NCBI RefSeq assembly: GCF_910596095.1 | Contig: NC_056553.1 | Coordinates: forward strand, 15,485,291-15,549,290 | Source of the DNA: Thunnus maccoyii | Lineage: Eukaryota; Chordata; Actinopteri; Scombriformes; Scombridae | Length of the DNA: 64,000 nucleotides | Reading direction: 5' to 3' | Part shown: positions 13,101-40,839 of the stretch, piece after piece | Position numbering within the stretch: position 1 is the stretch's first letter | How the letters are laid out: each line of letters opens with the position of its first letter | Position numbers and translations under genes: made by a program | The notes under the pieces: generated by a model | The model's database searches: none | Seen by the model: only the letters and a program-made list of their open reading frames with translations | What the model was told of the DNA's origin: nothing

Positions 13101-16100
13101 AATACCGCTTTTAATCATAGTTATGCTGGAAATATCTTTATACTGAGTTGTGTTGTCTACCTGTGATCACGATCAAGCTTCAGATGCGCTCAGAAATGCA
13201 ATGCAGTGCTCATCAATAGACCTTTTTCACAGCAGACATTTTGACTTATTACAGCAGGAAAAGCACAGTTTGACCGTTGTTTATGTGTCATTCTTGCTCT
13301 CTTGCTCCTAGTTCGCTGTTGGTGAGTGATGTAGGCTGATTAGTCCCTGACAGCATGCTGAGACTGACTGAGCTTCTAGTCTCAACTGTCCCATGCTGTG
13401 AGGATCCTAAAGCTTTTTTTTTCTTTTTTTTTTTTACCACAGCCTGCTTTTTAGTTTGTTTGGTTGCATCCAAATGATGGCTCTCAGCCTCCCTATCCAG
13501 GAGGCTACTTTCAGACTTGTCTCCACTTTCAGGCTCTAAAACATATATTGAACTGAAAGGCTATAGTTAAGAAATTTAAAAAAAGAACGCATGGAACTCT
13601 TGACTTTCTGTGTACACCAACAAGTTTACGTTGTATGCCTTTTATTAGATGGTAACATCAGAGAGATGACAGGGAACGAGGGGGGAGAGAGATGGGGAGC
13701 GACGTGCGACAAAGATGCGCTGCCTGGATCTAACTGCAGACGTTGTGATTATGTGCCATGCTTCTTAACCTGTAGGCTACCAGAAATTGGGCACAACACC
13801 AAATAATGACTGTGTTCTTGGTGGGACATGATGCATCCTGTATGTGTGTGTACTCGGACTAGCCAGGCTCAAGAGTAAACATCATAGTGTCTGTCTGAGC
13901 TTCTGTCTCAGCTCCATTCTCCTGATACCCTGCACTAATTGGCTTTGACTGAGATTTGACTTGTCTGGCTCACTCTGCCAAGACAGCTAATCAGGAAGCA
14001 CTCTTTTATTTGCCGTGAGTGAGTGTGTGTGTGTTTGTGTTTGTTTGTGCATGTAAATGTATTTTAAGTGGGAAAATGTTTGTCTTTCTGTGTCAGCCCG
14101 ACTGTGTCTTTGCATATGTGTTAAAGTTGACCTGTGTGCACGGTTCATAACAGCTTTTAAATTTCATGTTATGTAATGACGAAGCCTACTACTACCACTC
14201 ACCTAACCAATGACCCATCAAAATGGTCAAACCTGATCACTCGTCTAATGTACCAGCATATCAACAGGTATAATCTATTTCAGTTAGCTAACATGGCATC
14301 AGATAGGTCTACTGTGGTCCATTAAGAAACACTATAAGGAGTCTAGTGGTAATTAACCTGTTATCAGGCAGAGGCTTGAGTTCCTGATAAGATTTTTGTC
14401 AGTCAAGTGACTCTAAGTTGTTATAATTGTTTGAGAGATGATGTTTGGACTGTTTGCTGTCCTTTTAGAATATCCTGATGCATTCATTATGGGCTTGATT
14501 TTGTTTTCCCATCTTAAAAGGAATATTAAAAAGTCTTTTTTCCACCAAAACACAGTAACATTGCCATTGATATCCTTAAAAAAAGCTATAAAATCACTTT
14601 AATCTTCACAGATCCGAGGTTTAAAAGTTACAGCTAAGTGTGCAGTATAAGAGGCATAGCACATGCTAGTATCAGGCCAGCACAGATCCTCCAATTAGGT
14701 GAGCCAGTGTGTTCTGGATATGGGTGGAAACACAGTAAACCGGTTTTATTGTCATGATCACATGATCTGTAATTGGTGCTAAAAGAAAAATAGACGGAGA
14801 CAAAGGGACGCACATTTGTCATCTGCTTAGTCAGTGGCCACCATTTCAGTCTCCAAGCTGCTACAAGGATGTGAATTTTTAGTGACATTATCTTGGATTT
14901 AAATTCAAAACATCTCATTCACCTCCAACAGAACATTATTGATTTCCATTGAAGGCTGTCTTCATTGTTACAATCCTCTCCAAGGTAATATTACAAATCC
15001 AAACCAGGCCGACTGTGTCACCGTAAGGCTGTTTATGCTTACAATTCCTGCCCCTGAGATGTGCAACGTTATCACGTTGAAGCTGAAAAACACAGCTTGT
15101 TTCTTATGGCCTATTGAGCAAACTTCTGAAATGTTAATGGTCTCCAGTAAAATAACATGATAATCAGTGGAAGCATCTTGTTTGCAAGAAAATTAAATAT
15201 TTGTAGAAGAATCAGTTGTGCACAAATCCACAAAAGTGCATTCAGAGCAACAGATGGATGAACTGAATTGTAACATGCAGATGCCCCAGTCTGTCGTTTT
15301 GTTGTTCATATCAAGGCCAGTTCAAAAAAATAGTTTCATTTGTGAGCCAGACAACACAAATGTTCAAGAGTGGGATCTTTTTGATCTTCCAGATTGTGTG
15401 TATGGAATTATCCCACTAATACAGCAGGCAAGTTCCTGCAGGGATTTTCCCCGTTTCTCCAAAACTTTCACCCTTTAAAGCCCCTTAAAATGCCACAAAA
15501 CATGTTGCCTTTTTTCATTCCTTAACTCTAGCTGAGAGTTGATCAAAAACAGGTTGGACTACAAACTGTATACAGCCTTGCCTCAATTGTCCCATAAGGG
15601 TTTGGCACGTAATAAGTTTGTTTCCTGTTGACCTTTTACCATGAATATGGACTTTGGATGTCATGGCTTTTTTTCTGTAAGAAGAAGACCGCTTAAAAAT
15701 AGTCACCTCATGGATCACTGGATTATAAATTAACCTAATCATCCATGCCTAATCCATGTTCATGCTTGTATTGTTTGTATGAATGATCCTTGCTGTGGCC
15801 TGCCAGTCTACAGGGGAGTGTTAAGCTTTTGCCTCAATCTGAGGAAATCCTTACATTGTAGCTTGTGACAAAGGGTGAGAGGTATCCTAAAAATAGTAGG
15901 AAGGCACAGTAAAGGAACAAATGACAAAAGTTTGTCCATCCCCAAGGCAATAACTATTAAGATTGACAACATAAGAGGCCTAATGGATACTGTGATTGAC
16001 TGGTCTCCATTAGGAAAAAATGTGAACTCCACAAGCATTTATTAATATATTACCAACATTGAGAACTGCATTATTACCAAAAAGAAAGGATAAACACCAG

Positions 16101-18060
16101 CCAAAGTGATGTTTCACAACCTGGCAACTCAAAAGTTGCTGTTATTGATGGCATATAACTAATTTTAAACCATTAGTACATGATTTATTAACCATTAATA
16201 AAGCCTTTAATCATATCTTATAAAACCCTCTATAAAGGGTGCCTCATTAGACTGTGGTACATATCTTATTGACTTGCAGCTCTGTTTGCATCAACACCAA
16301 TCCAATTATCAATCCACCAACCAGAGTTGATTAAAAGTTTGATATCCTGGTCAAACATGGATGCTAGCTGCTCTAAATATGTCTAAAAACAGACAAATAG
16401 CTAATTTCCCTAATAGATAATATCTATTAAAGAAATTATGGTATAGACTGTGGTATTTTAAAAATCAACCGTTCCACAAAAACCGAAAAAGGAGGCATAT
16501 AAAACAACCACTTGTGTTTTTTTGTTGAGAGGGAATCTTGGAAAAACTCATTAAATCAAATTGCTCAAAACATTTTAAAAGCCTTAAACCTCTTACTGTC
16601 AGTTAAATGAGATAAAAAGCTATGAGGAGCCCTGTAACTGCAACTTTGTTATTATGATTCACTGTCTGTTTCCTGTCAAACAAGCTGCTTTATGGAGAGC
16701 TCCACACACACACCACACATCTTTTCAGGCTGCTTGCTGCGGTGGTTCTGTGGCTCAGGACTACTGTCTTGTCAGTCACTCTCCCTATCTCACTGAGTGC
16801 CTTTAGTTGACCTTCCTCTCAGCGCTCACAGGCCCAAGCCTAAATAATAAATGAATAGCCTAGAAAGAGCCAAGCGTGTGTGAGCCACATAACTCGTCTG
16901 GGAAGTTAACGACAGGTAATGAGAGCGATCCTGCTGACCGAGGCTGCCTGGATTAGAACTCGCAGTGAAACATGCCACATATCCGCTATTTAAGCACTTT
17001 TCCACAACATCCCTCTCTGAGTCTGTTCATATGCCAACGACTGTAAAGTGTGTGTCGGGCCGCAGGGTGTGTCAATCATTAATGAAAAGCGTCCCACCGT
17101 CTCAGGTTTCCTTCGGTAGAGGAGTGGGAGAGGAGGGAGTAGGGGGAAGGAGCTCAGGGGTTAAAGATAACAGGATGAGGAGAGCAGTGTGCATACATTG
17201 AACTGTAACACAGCACTCACATTTTTCTCTCCCTGCTTTGTTTCTTCTCTTTTCCAGCCCACAGTTGCAGACAGAAGATAATGTCACTGTAGAACGAAAC
17301 GTTGAAACCCTTATGCCTAACTTCCTTCTCATGAAGACCTGCCAAAAAATGCACCAACAATGACAAGTTGACTTTGGAATAGTCTCCACTCACCACCCAG
17401 TGCTGTTTGAAAGCTGTCAGTAGGCCTTGTGTGGATTTATCAGCTACTGCCAGCATATTGTCCCTGTGGATTATCATAGACTGGCCCCTTTTTTGGATGC
17501 AAGTCTTGGACACAGTCACCACCAGTATGGAAAAGAAACTACGATGGAGTATCTAACCTGGAGAGTAGTCTGACTCTGCTTTTCTAGCTCTTTCTCTCCC
17601 CTTTCTGTGTCTTTCTCCTGCAGTGTATCATTGGGCAAGTTACCCACTAATGACATGGATGGGAGGACTGATGGTTGGTTGCAATCCACGGCTTGGATGG
17701 TTATGTTTTGGACATCTTTCTCCCACCTGGCACGATAAGAGTCTAAAAGATGGGAAAGAGACATTGCAACAATTCCATGTGTTGCTTTTTTCTGAAATCA
17801 TGGAAATATTCATCACCTGATCCCACAACATAAGTTGCTTTAATTTGTCGTACTTAGAGAATTTTTTTCTTCTTGCTTGAATTTTTTTTTTCTCGAAAAG
17901 ATGTTTTCATCTTTTTGCACAAACTGCTAAGTCCTCACGCGCTGTCCCACAGGCCCTAAATAGGCCTGACAGGAGGGCCTATTTAAGGGGCACAAGGGAG
18001 GCATATGAGAGCTTAATAAGTCTGAAGCTTGGATTTAAAATCCTCCTGGACTAAGGGAAA
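10143..18060. other. Large first intron of ppp1r16a (inferred), no exon recognised
   Basis: About 8 kb of AT-rich sequence between the candidate 5' exon and the first coding exon. It contains a short (AC)n run at 10470-10488, several homopolymer tracts and scattered short open frames, none resembling a known protein. Additional non-coding 5' exons could be hidden here. An acceptor-like ATAG just before 18071 would bring the 5' UTR to the ATG. Confidence 0.4.
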
Positions 18061-18065
18061 CATAG

Positions 18066-22836
<4,771 letters not shown>

Positions 22837-25800
22837 ACAGCCTCACACACACGCGCACACACACATTGCCTATAGAGTACAGAAGCTGTGCATGTTACAC
22901 TCTGAAGTGGCAAAAACATTTCAAAACAGACATGCTTGAAATTAAGATTTTTGTTCCCAAGTTAAGGCCACATGCCAATGAGGGTTTGATCTGCACTGCA
23001 TTTCAGAGATATTTGTGCTCCCCTTGTTTATCTTTTTTTTTTTTTTTTAAGCAATATGATTCATGTTTTACACAAAAGTCCCAGCATTCCCAGTTGCTCC
23101 CTCTTAATTACAGGCTGCATTAACTGATGGACATCAGGTGTCCATCTAGTGACTGAGAGAAGAACTACAGGTTCCAGTGTCTGCTGTCTCTATGCTCATT
23201 AGTTCATCCATTACTTCACTATACAAATAGATTGATGTTTGATTGAAAAGCCTTAGAATCATGTGAAAGTTGAAATATTTATGTAAAGCTGAATTAAATG
23301 AAGTTGCATCTCAAGATTTATTTTAAATTAAGAATGAGTGAATGAGGTTTAAGTTCTGTTTTATTTAGTGAATGACTGATTTGAAGGTACATTATCTATT
23401 CTTGCATATATTCACTTGCATTTATTATAAGAAAAAGATGTTTGGGAGATTGCTTGGTCATGATAGTTTCAGTACAGCTACTCTGAATTAACATTTACAC
23501 CAAGTAAACAAGGACTGTTTCCTTGCTTCTTCTTTTTTTGTTTTCTCTTGGACTGAAAATACACTGAATTGTTTTCTTTGGTCACTTTTACAGCGCACAA
23601 AAAGCCTACATGTCAATATCTGAAATGGTGCAATTTGTAAATTGAGTGTTTCTTTTGAAAACAGTGTCAGTTAATTTATAATTAAATCCACAGATAATTT
23701 ACTCAGCCCATCATTATCACTGCTAGATTTCTATTTTGCTGTCAATATTTCTATTTTTCTACCCTCTGAATACAATCATGTTATTTATTCTATCTGATTC
23801 TGAATGTGGCTCATGGTGTACAGTTCTTGTACCATTTTTTTTTTTGAAAGATAAATATAATTCTATGAAGAATTTCAGTAGGTGTGAGGGCAAGATATTT
23901 TGAACTATCAAAGAGATTATATAAAGTTTTATTGTCAAACTAGTTAACTTTTCATATGATGATTTATCAGAGGTTGGTGCCTTTTATTAGGTGGCAGATT
24001 TAATTTAGGTTTGCAATGCTTGCACAAAGTCCCATGTGTAAATTTGGTGAGCTGTGGGATAAAATGATCAGATGTGGACTCCAGCTGTCAATGCACTCCA
24101 TTTTCTTTATTGCATTTCAGTTTTGTTAGTGATTTTTACTGTGCCCTGTTTAGACAAGACAAAAAAAAGCTTTGTTTTCAGAAATGATTTTTGTATTTTT
24201 TTTTTTTTTTTTTTATGCAAGTGGTCTTATTTAATGGATGTGGAAATTGTGACTGGTTATGTCTGATTATTTTTTTTGAAGGATGGAATCAGATAAACGT
24301 GTTTGAAATGAAGCACCGTATTGCAACTTAAGTTTTTGGGGCTTTTTCTACATTTGAGTCAAAACAAATAAGACAGGGTTAAGTGATGGCCTCATGGTTA
24401 GAGAAGGGAGTTTGTAACCAAGTTGTTAACCCTTTTAAATCCCTTGATCGACTGTTTTAGCCCTGCCTTGTTTACATTGAGGATGTCTTCCCCTTGTGGT
24501 AAAATGTAGCAGTTGCACATTTCACCAATGCCATTTCTCTTACATCTTACATCATGCTCACTCACTTTGAGCGCATGATGTAAGATGTATATGTCACAGT
24601 CTGTTCTGATCCACCTGTCACTGCAGCACATAAAACACATAATATACACTCCGCTACACTTAAGATGCACTGTAGAACTGTTTTGTTGTCGCCTGTTGAT
24701 TATGACGACGCAAGTCGCAGCTTTACCTTTTAAAAACTTGTTGTAGCATGTTTTTCACTCACAAGAATTCCTGCCCTACTTCTGTCTACCTACATCACAA
24801 ACATGCATGCACACATGGATCTTAACTCTTTCCAGGATATGTATGCGGCCTTGGCAACAGTTGCGCATGGGCTGTGTTAAAAATGGAACCCACTTAAGTC
24901 CAGATATGTTTTGACTGTGAGCCAAGGCTACTGAGCTTCAAGTTGGACCTGTAAATCTTCAAATCCTCATATTTTAGCCATTTTAAAAGTATTATTAATT
25001 ACATAATGTTGATCTGTCATTTAAAATTAGATATACATAGGCTAAGTGGAACAGACTGTCGTGTGGTGCTGCCAAAATATGCACAGCACGACACACAAAA
25101 GTCACCAGGGCATCACATGCGTGTACATGAACCGTTTTAGTTTGGGATATCAAATTTCTTTCCCAAGCCCCCTCCAATACATCCGGGAGGTTTCACTGTC
25201 TCACACTGGGTACTTTTCACACACAGTTATCTACAATATTTCTGTCTCTGACCTGTCCAAACAAAAGATATGCATTTATGCATATCATTGAAGTCATGCC
25301 CTCCTATCATCCTGTCCCTCTGCATTCTTGACTCGATAGGTGGCTCTTCTGAGGCAATGTGATTCCCTTTTGCGGTTCCCGGATAAAGGTTCAACATTGT
25401 TTTTAGGCCAGAGGCTGGTGTGATGTTGGCTTACAGTAACACTGTCATGTAATGTTTTGCCTGGTTTAATAAAGACCTGAGAGGTGCTGTGAACCATGTA
25501 ACAGGTTAGGAAATGCTGAGATTTGAGGATTCAAGGATCATTCATTTACAAAGTATAGAAAAACAAGGAATTTGCCTTGGTTCAGCTTTCAAAACACACA
25601 AAGACACTTATATTCAGTAAAAAAATCTAACACATATAACAGACACTGTTACGCTGGGTGTGTTCAATAAAAAATCTTAACAATAATGTAAAACAACGAC
25701 ACTGTTATACTGGGTGGAGGGGGTAGGGGTGGGGTGTTTAAAGTGGCAGGAGCAGATAGCAGCAGGTCTGTGGGCTGAGGGGGGATTTGGGCTTAGGAGA

Positions 25801-26336
25801 TAGTGAGTTTTATGGTGCAGGGCTGTTCTTGTCTCTGGCCTGTGATTAACTACTGATCTCTGGCTGCCCCACCCCACACCTTCGCTCCCAAACTGTTTGA
25901 ACTTTAGCCCTAATCCTAGCCACAGAGATCAGCCTACAGGAAACAGTATTTGGAAACACTTGACACAAGACATGTAATAATGGGTGTGAACAATGGTTAG
26001 TCTATTTTTGTCAACTTCATTTTATTAACATTGCGACAAAATGAAGAGAAAATGTACACTAACACTTGCAATTGAAGAGTTTTTCTGAAAAATATCTTTG
26101 TTCATAATGCAGGGTGCATGATAGGTTAAAGGATCCTTGACAAAACAACATGCAGCCCCAAGATTCATTGCACCAAAGCAGTGCAGAGGTCTGGTTTAAG
26201 ATAGATGCGCTCATTTCACAGTGGCAGTGACAGAGCCTTCAATGTAAAGGCCCTCAACGTTCATATTAATGAGAAATTCATTATTATAGACAACGTGAGA
26301 TCCCAAAACAACAAGTAAGTATCATTGTTCAGAACA
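22837..26336. other. 3' UTR and downstream flank of ppp1r16a
   Basis: AT-rich sequence with poly-T runs after the ppp1r16a stop codon. The first several hundred bases are presumably 3' UTR. AATAAA occurs near 25469 and 25663, but a poly(A) site cannot be fixed by eye. Apart from the hairpin at 24541-24589, no gene or coding homology is seen. Confidence 0.5.
24541..24589. repeat. Near-perfect 49-nt hairpin downstream of ppp1r16a
   Basis: The left arm TACATCTTACATCATGC (24541-24557) is exactly complementary to the right arm at 24573-24589. GCTCA and TGAGC extend the stem toward a loop of about 7 nt with one bulged G. It lies about 1.7 kb past the ppp1r16a stop codon. It may be a 3' UTR structure, a small-RNA precursor or the core of a palindromic repeat; the sequence alone does not decide. 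Confidence 0.7.
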
Positions 26337-26620
26337 CTAGTGCTGGAGAGTAACTAAATAAATGTACTCAGTTACTGCACAGTTTTGACATATTTAAAAG
26401 TGTTTCAGTTTAATTCTACTTAATTCTTTTAGCCCACTACATTTCAAGAGAAAATAAATAGTACTTTTTACTCCATTATATTTATTTGACTACTATAGTA
26501 ACTTGTTACTTTTCAAATTGAACTTTTTATCCAAAACATGATTATTTTATAAAATATGATTTATTATTATAGATTAAACTACCCACCAGTATGTAAAGTA
26601 GTTCAAATTAGCTACCATGA
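26337..26620. repeat. Common teleost AGTAACTAAGTA-type interspersed repeat
   Basis: The stretch beginning GAGAGTAACTAAATAAATGT, with CCACTACATTTCA and TACTTTTTACTCCATTATAT further in, matches from memory a very abundant short fish repeat. It is non-coding. The right boundary is approximate. Confidence 0.65.
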
Positions 26621-26831
26621 CCAGTTGCAGCTTTAAAATGTTGCTCACAAATTAATGCATCAATGAGAATAATCCAATAATATACAATGTCTGATAATAA
26701 TAACATTTTAATGTGGCTGGATTAACCTGTCTGGGGACCCTGGGGCAAAAAGTTGCTGTCGGGCCCCAAAAACACGACATAATACTTTACTGATAATACT
26801 TCTAGCTTTAAAACTTCTCTAATCAATACTT

Positions 26832-27331
26832 TAATATTAAAGATCCCTTCCAGACATGTTTTAAGATGTATATAAAATACTCTACTTTGAATAATAATTT
26901 GTGTCTGAAATGGTTTTTCCACAAATGAAGTTCAATTACCATGTTAAAATCCTTAAAATTACTTCTACTCTACATCTCCCTCCATTAAAAAATCCAGAAT
27001 CTATGAATATGCAAATATATTTCATTTCAGAAATTTAACTGCTGGACACAAGATGTCTCCTACTTCACTGTAAAGTCCATTTTCAGTGTTTGTGCGCTGG
27101 AGGCTTCTACTTTCCACATCACACTCATGTAAGTCGCACACGGGACCAGGAATGGCTTCTGCACTAGTTGTTATGTCACAAATCAGGCTGGTAGACCTAC
27201 CTTTTCAAACTGGTTTTTCAATGAGCTCAGAGAAATTTTCCATTTGCCTCATACATCATTCTGCACAGTGAAGCTCAAATATCTAACTGTAGGAACAAGA
27301 AGAAAAATATATTTTTGAGTGGAGGGGGACT
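26832..27331. repeat. Arm of a TTAA-type foldback element, family B
   Basis: It runs from AAAGATCCCTTCCAGACATG to GGAGGGGGACT, followed by TTAA (27332-27335). It corresponds to the right arm of the complete family-B element at 47236-48388. Shared blocks include CAAATATATTTCATTTCA, ACAAGATGTCTC, TGGAGGCTTC and TTCTGCACAGTGAAGCTCAA. The matching left arm is not found upstream, so this copy is partial. Confidence 0.65.
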
Positions 27332-28399
27332 TTAACAGTTGATTAAAGCTGGAGTGCAGGACTTTTGTCTCACTCTTCTGGCAGTGAACCAACGCATTTC
27401 AGCTTATGACCCTGATGAAGACCACAAGCTGAGACGAATTGGTCTAAGAATAAAGTTGTTCTATATACTATAAGTGTTGCTGGAGTCTTGACCTCTCTAG
27501 TGAAAGTAATTACAAAAACACTGTCAACACGTGCCTCCGTCATAAGCTCCTCCACAGCCTCCTCTGTTGCTACTGCAATTGTTGCGGCTATAAAATGGAG
27601 GATAAATTGTTTTGAGTGTCACACAGCTCCTGCAAAATGACTCATTTCACTATCAGAATTTGATCTATGTGGTCTGATAACATTTGGAAAGTCTACAAGA
27701 GCTGCATGATTAAATTATTTTATCCCTATTCAGGTCAGCAAAGAGCTAGCTAGCAGTTAGTGGGCGAGGCTGCCAGAAGTCTCTAGTGCACATTATCTTC
27801 CTTCCTTCGCGCGTTGTATGCATTCATCTGGCCAGCGTGGGAATGTCAAACCCGATACCAGATTAAATACTCTGCTATACTGTAAAATAGGCCTACAGAG
27901 AGATTTACCTGGTGGTAATAGGCTTAATCGGCATTGTGTGAACTCCTTTGGCAATTTGAATGTAATGGACATTCATGTATATGTAAAAGTTCCCCACTGC
28001 AGGTTTAAATTAGTATTTGTACTGAGAAACAAGTCAATAGTAGTGTCAAATTCAAAAAATATCATCAGACTCAGTTCTTTGATTTGGTTTTGAGAGCCCA
28101 AACTTTTCAGCACAGCTTGATTTCACTCCTACTACTATTTCCAGTGAAAAACCTGTCTCTAAACTCCACTGCACACATACTGACGAGCAGACAAGGTGGT
28201 GCATTTTAGTAACCAAATATTTCCCTCAGGAGTTGGAAGAGAGTTAAAGGGGAGTGAATATTTGGACATTTCGAAATTTAGGTTTCTTTTTTTAATGTGG
28301 CAGTGTTATTCTTTTGTTATTTTGGTACTGTTATGTTCACTGATGATTGAAAGTTGCCTCTGAAACTTTAAAGTGTTGCAAAAGTTGTTTTTTTCTCGT
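27263..28399. repeat. Tandem duplication unit 1 (1137 bp)
   Basis: This begins GCACAGTGAAGCTCAAATAT and ends AAGTTGTTTTTTTCTCGT, and is followed immediately by a second copy starting at 28400. The two copies are very similar along their length, with scattered substitutions and small indels. Each contains the end of a family-B arm and a segment with CCTGATGAAGACCACAAGCT and AATAAAGTTG that resembles a fish LINE/SINE 3' tail. No coding gene is seen; a 91-aa frame here and a 130-aa frame in unit 2 are chance frames shared between the copies. Confidence 0.85.
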
Positions 28400-29536
28400 G
28401 CACAGTGAAGCTCAAATATCTAACTGTAGGAACAAGAAGAAAAATATATTTTTGAGTGGAGGGGGACTTTAACAGTTGATTAAAGCTGGAGTGCAGGACT
28501 TTTGTCTCACTCTTCTGGCAACCGACGCATTTCAGCTTATGACCCTGATGAAGACCACAAGCTGAAACGCATTGGTCTAAGAATAAAGTTGTTCTATATA
28601 CTATAAGTGTTGCTGGAGTCTTGACCTCTCTAGTGAGAGTAATTACAAAAACACTGTCAACACGTGCCTCCGTCATAGGCTCCTCCACAGCTTCCTCTGT
28701 TGCTACCGCTACTGTTGCGGCTGTAAAATGGAGGATAAATTGTTTTGAGTGTCACACAGCTCCTGCAAAATGACTCATTTCACTATCAGAATTTGATCTA
28801 TTCGGTCTGATAACATTTGGAAAGTCTACAAGAGCTGCATGATTAAATTATTTTATCCCTATTCAGGTCAGCAAAGAGCTAGCTAGCAGTTAGTGGGCTA
28901 GGCTGCCAGAAGTCTCTAGTGCGCATTATCTTCCTTCCCTCACGCGTTGTATGCATTTATCTGGCCAGCGCGGGAATGTCAAACCCGATACCAGATTAAA
29001 TACTCTGCTATACTGTAAAATAGACCTACAGAGAGATTTACCTGGTGGTAATAGGCTTAATCGGCATTGTGTGAACTCCTTTGGCAATTTGAATGTAATG
29101 GACATTCATTTATATGTAAAAGTTCCCCACTGCAGGTTTAAATTAGTATTTGTACTGAGAAACAAGTCAATAATAGTGTCAAATTCAAAAAAATATCATC
29201 AGACTCAGGTCTTTGATTTGGTTTTGAGAGCCCAAACTTTTCAGCACAGCTTGATTTCACTCCTACTACTATTTCCAGTGAAAAACCTGTCTCTTAACTC
29301 CACTGCGCACATACTGACCAGCAGACAAAGTGGTGCATTTTAGTAACCGAATATTTCCCTCAGGAGTTGGGAGAGAGCTAAAAGGGGAGTGAATATTTGG
29401 ACATTTCGAAATTCAGGTTTCTTTTTTAATGTGGCAGTGTTATTCTTTTGTTATTTTGGTCCTGTTATGTTCACTGATGATCGAAAGTTGCCTCTGAAAC
29501 TTTGAAAAAGTGTTGCAAAAGTTGTTTTTTTCTCGT
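28400..29536. repeat. Tandem duplication unit 2 (about 1137 bp)
   Basis: Direct head-to-tail copy of 27263-28399. It ends at the same TTTTTTTCTCGTG motif, just before the CpG-rich sequence upstream of gpt. That motif ends both units, so it marks the boundary. The duplication is recent enough to align by eye over its whole length. Confidence 0.85.
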
Positions 29537-29881
29537 GCTGTACGCGAAGAGCCCTTGAAATGTGAACGTTTTCTCCGACAGCACGTGAAGGGATCATCTG
29601 GCAGGCTGAAAGCCAGTGAAGAAATCCAGCCAACCGCGTGCAGAGACGGGCGAAGGCGTGTCGGTCGGGTGGGAATATGAACCGATAATAACACCGAGAG
29701 GCTCAACTGTCAGTCAGAGCTAAGAGGAGCGGGAGGGAAGGAAAGCACACACGAGGTTCAGCGGACAACTGGTAGCTAACAGCCGACACACTTTATCTGT
29801 TCACGCACGTTTGTAGCGACAGTTTTCTGTCAGTTCTTGATGTTTCTCACTCTCTTTCATGTTTCTGTTCACAGTGAGACA
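29537..29881 (+). promoter_or_regulatory. gpt: gpt promoter and 5' UTR region
   Basis: CpG-richer sequence (GTACGCGAAG, ACGCACG and others) directly after the tandem duplication and before the gpt start codon. A pyrimidine tract ending TTCTGTTCACAG at 29874 could be a splice acceptor just before the ATG exon, with an upstream non-coding exon in this interval. Transcription start and exon limits cannot be fixed without RNA. Confidence 0.5.
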
Positions 29882-39876
<9,995 letters not shown>

Positions 39877-40430
39877 CGATCCGCCACCTTTCAAACATCA
39901 TCTTAGGAGCCAACTCATTCAGTGCCTTTGGGTGGATGAGACAGCACATTACCCATCTCTCTCCTCAAAGCTGTTTTCACATTAGATCTGATTTTTTTTT
40001 TTTTTTTTTTTTTAAAGATCTTTTTACTGTTTTGCATCAGTGAAGTATGTTGTTGTGAGAACTGATCAAAACATGTGCAGTCAGGTTTCCTACTCATGTG
40101 TACGTACAGATTTACAGTGCATGATGCACTATCCCAAAGTATTACCCGGCCAGGTTTATAATGTTTAAAAAGATGGTTTAGTGCTGATTGTTGTCTTCTA
40201 GAGTTTAATATATTTCAGATGCTGCTACTGTGAGGTGCATATCTCTCCTGCCAAGATTCAAACAGCCAAATTAGTTAGGTGTATGAATTTAATAACGTAT
40301 CAGGAGATTACTTGATTAACCTGAGGATGCACCATGTTGATTGAGTACTGCCTTGGCAATACATGTATTTCGAGGCCTGTCGGAATGTAGCTATTTGTAT
40401 TACTAATGTTAACAATTGTTCTTAAATATG

Positions 40431-40436
40431 ATTAAA
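40431..40436 (+). terminator. gpt: Candidate gpt poly(A) signal ATTAAA
   Basis: ATTAAA about 555 bp after the gpt stop codon, in a T-rich 3' UTR. It is a common variant signal and the most plausible one before the convergent pdia4 gene begins. Confidence 0.4.
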
Positions 40437-40633
40437 AACACTTTAATTTCTAACACTTGTTTTCTGAAATTGATGCAATGCTGACTCTATATGGTATGTA
40501 GTTGCTAAATGCTTTCCAGCTGATTTCCTGTATGTCTTCTAGCCTGTTACAGCCTCGTAATAACAATGTTTTTGATTTTAACAATAACAGTCACGTTTGA
40601 GTGCTGGCCGATAGCCATCATTTTAAGTTTTTT

Positions 40634-40639
40634 TTTATT
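40634..40639 (-). terminator. pdia4: Candidate pdia4 poly(A) signal AATAAA
   Basis: TTTATT on the plus strand reads AATAAA on the minus strand, about 200 bp past the pdia4 stop codon. gpt and pdia4 converge, with 963 bp between their stop codons. Confidence 0.45.
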
Positions 40640-40839
40640 TAAAAAGACTTAAATCTTCAACAGTGCTGACATGCTTTTAGAAACAAGAAAGCTGAAAATC
40701 TCTTGGAATGAACAGAAACTAAAAACGATGATTGTAATCATCACAGCAACTCAGTAACACCGTTAAACTGCGTTCCCTTCACCTTCCCAGAGGCCTCCTC
40801 TCGGTAAGAGTTCTTAGCTGCACGTCGAGAGAGAGTTTT

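Noticed and set aside
27818-29343. Two similar frames (91 and 130 codons) in the tandem duplication
   Set aside because: Similarity comes from duplication of non-coding repeat DNA; no start context, domain or conservation pattern supports a protein.
29837-29881. In-frame upstream ATG giving gpt a 15-residue hydrophobic N-terminal extension
   Set aside because: The interval looks like a pyrimidine tract ending in TTCTGTTCACAG, i.e. a splice acceptor. Only the ATG at 29882 matches the family start.
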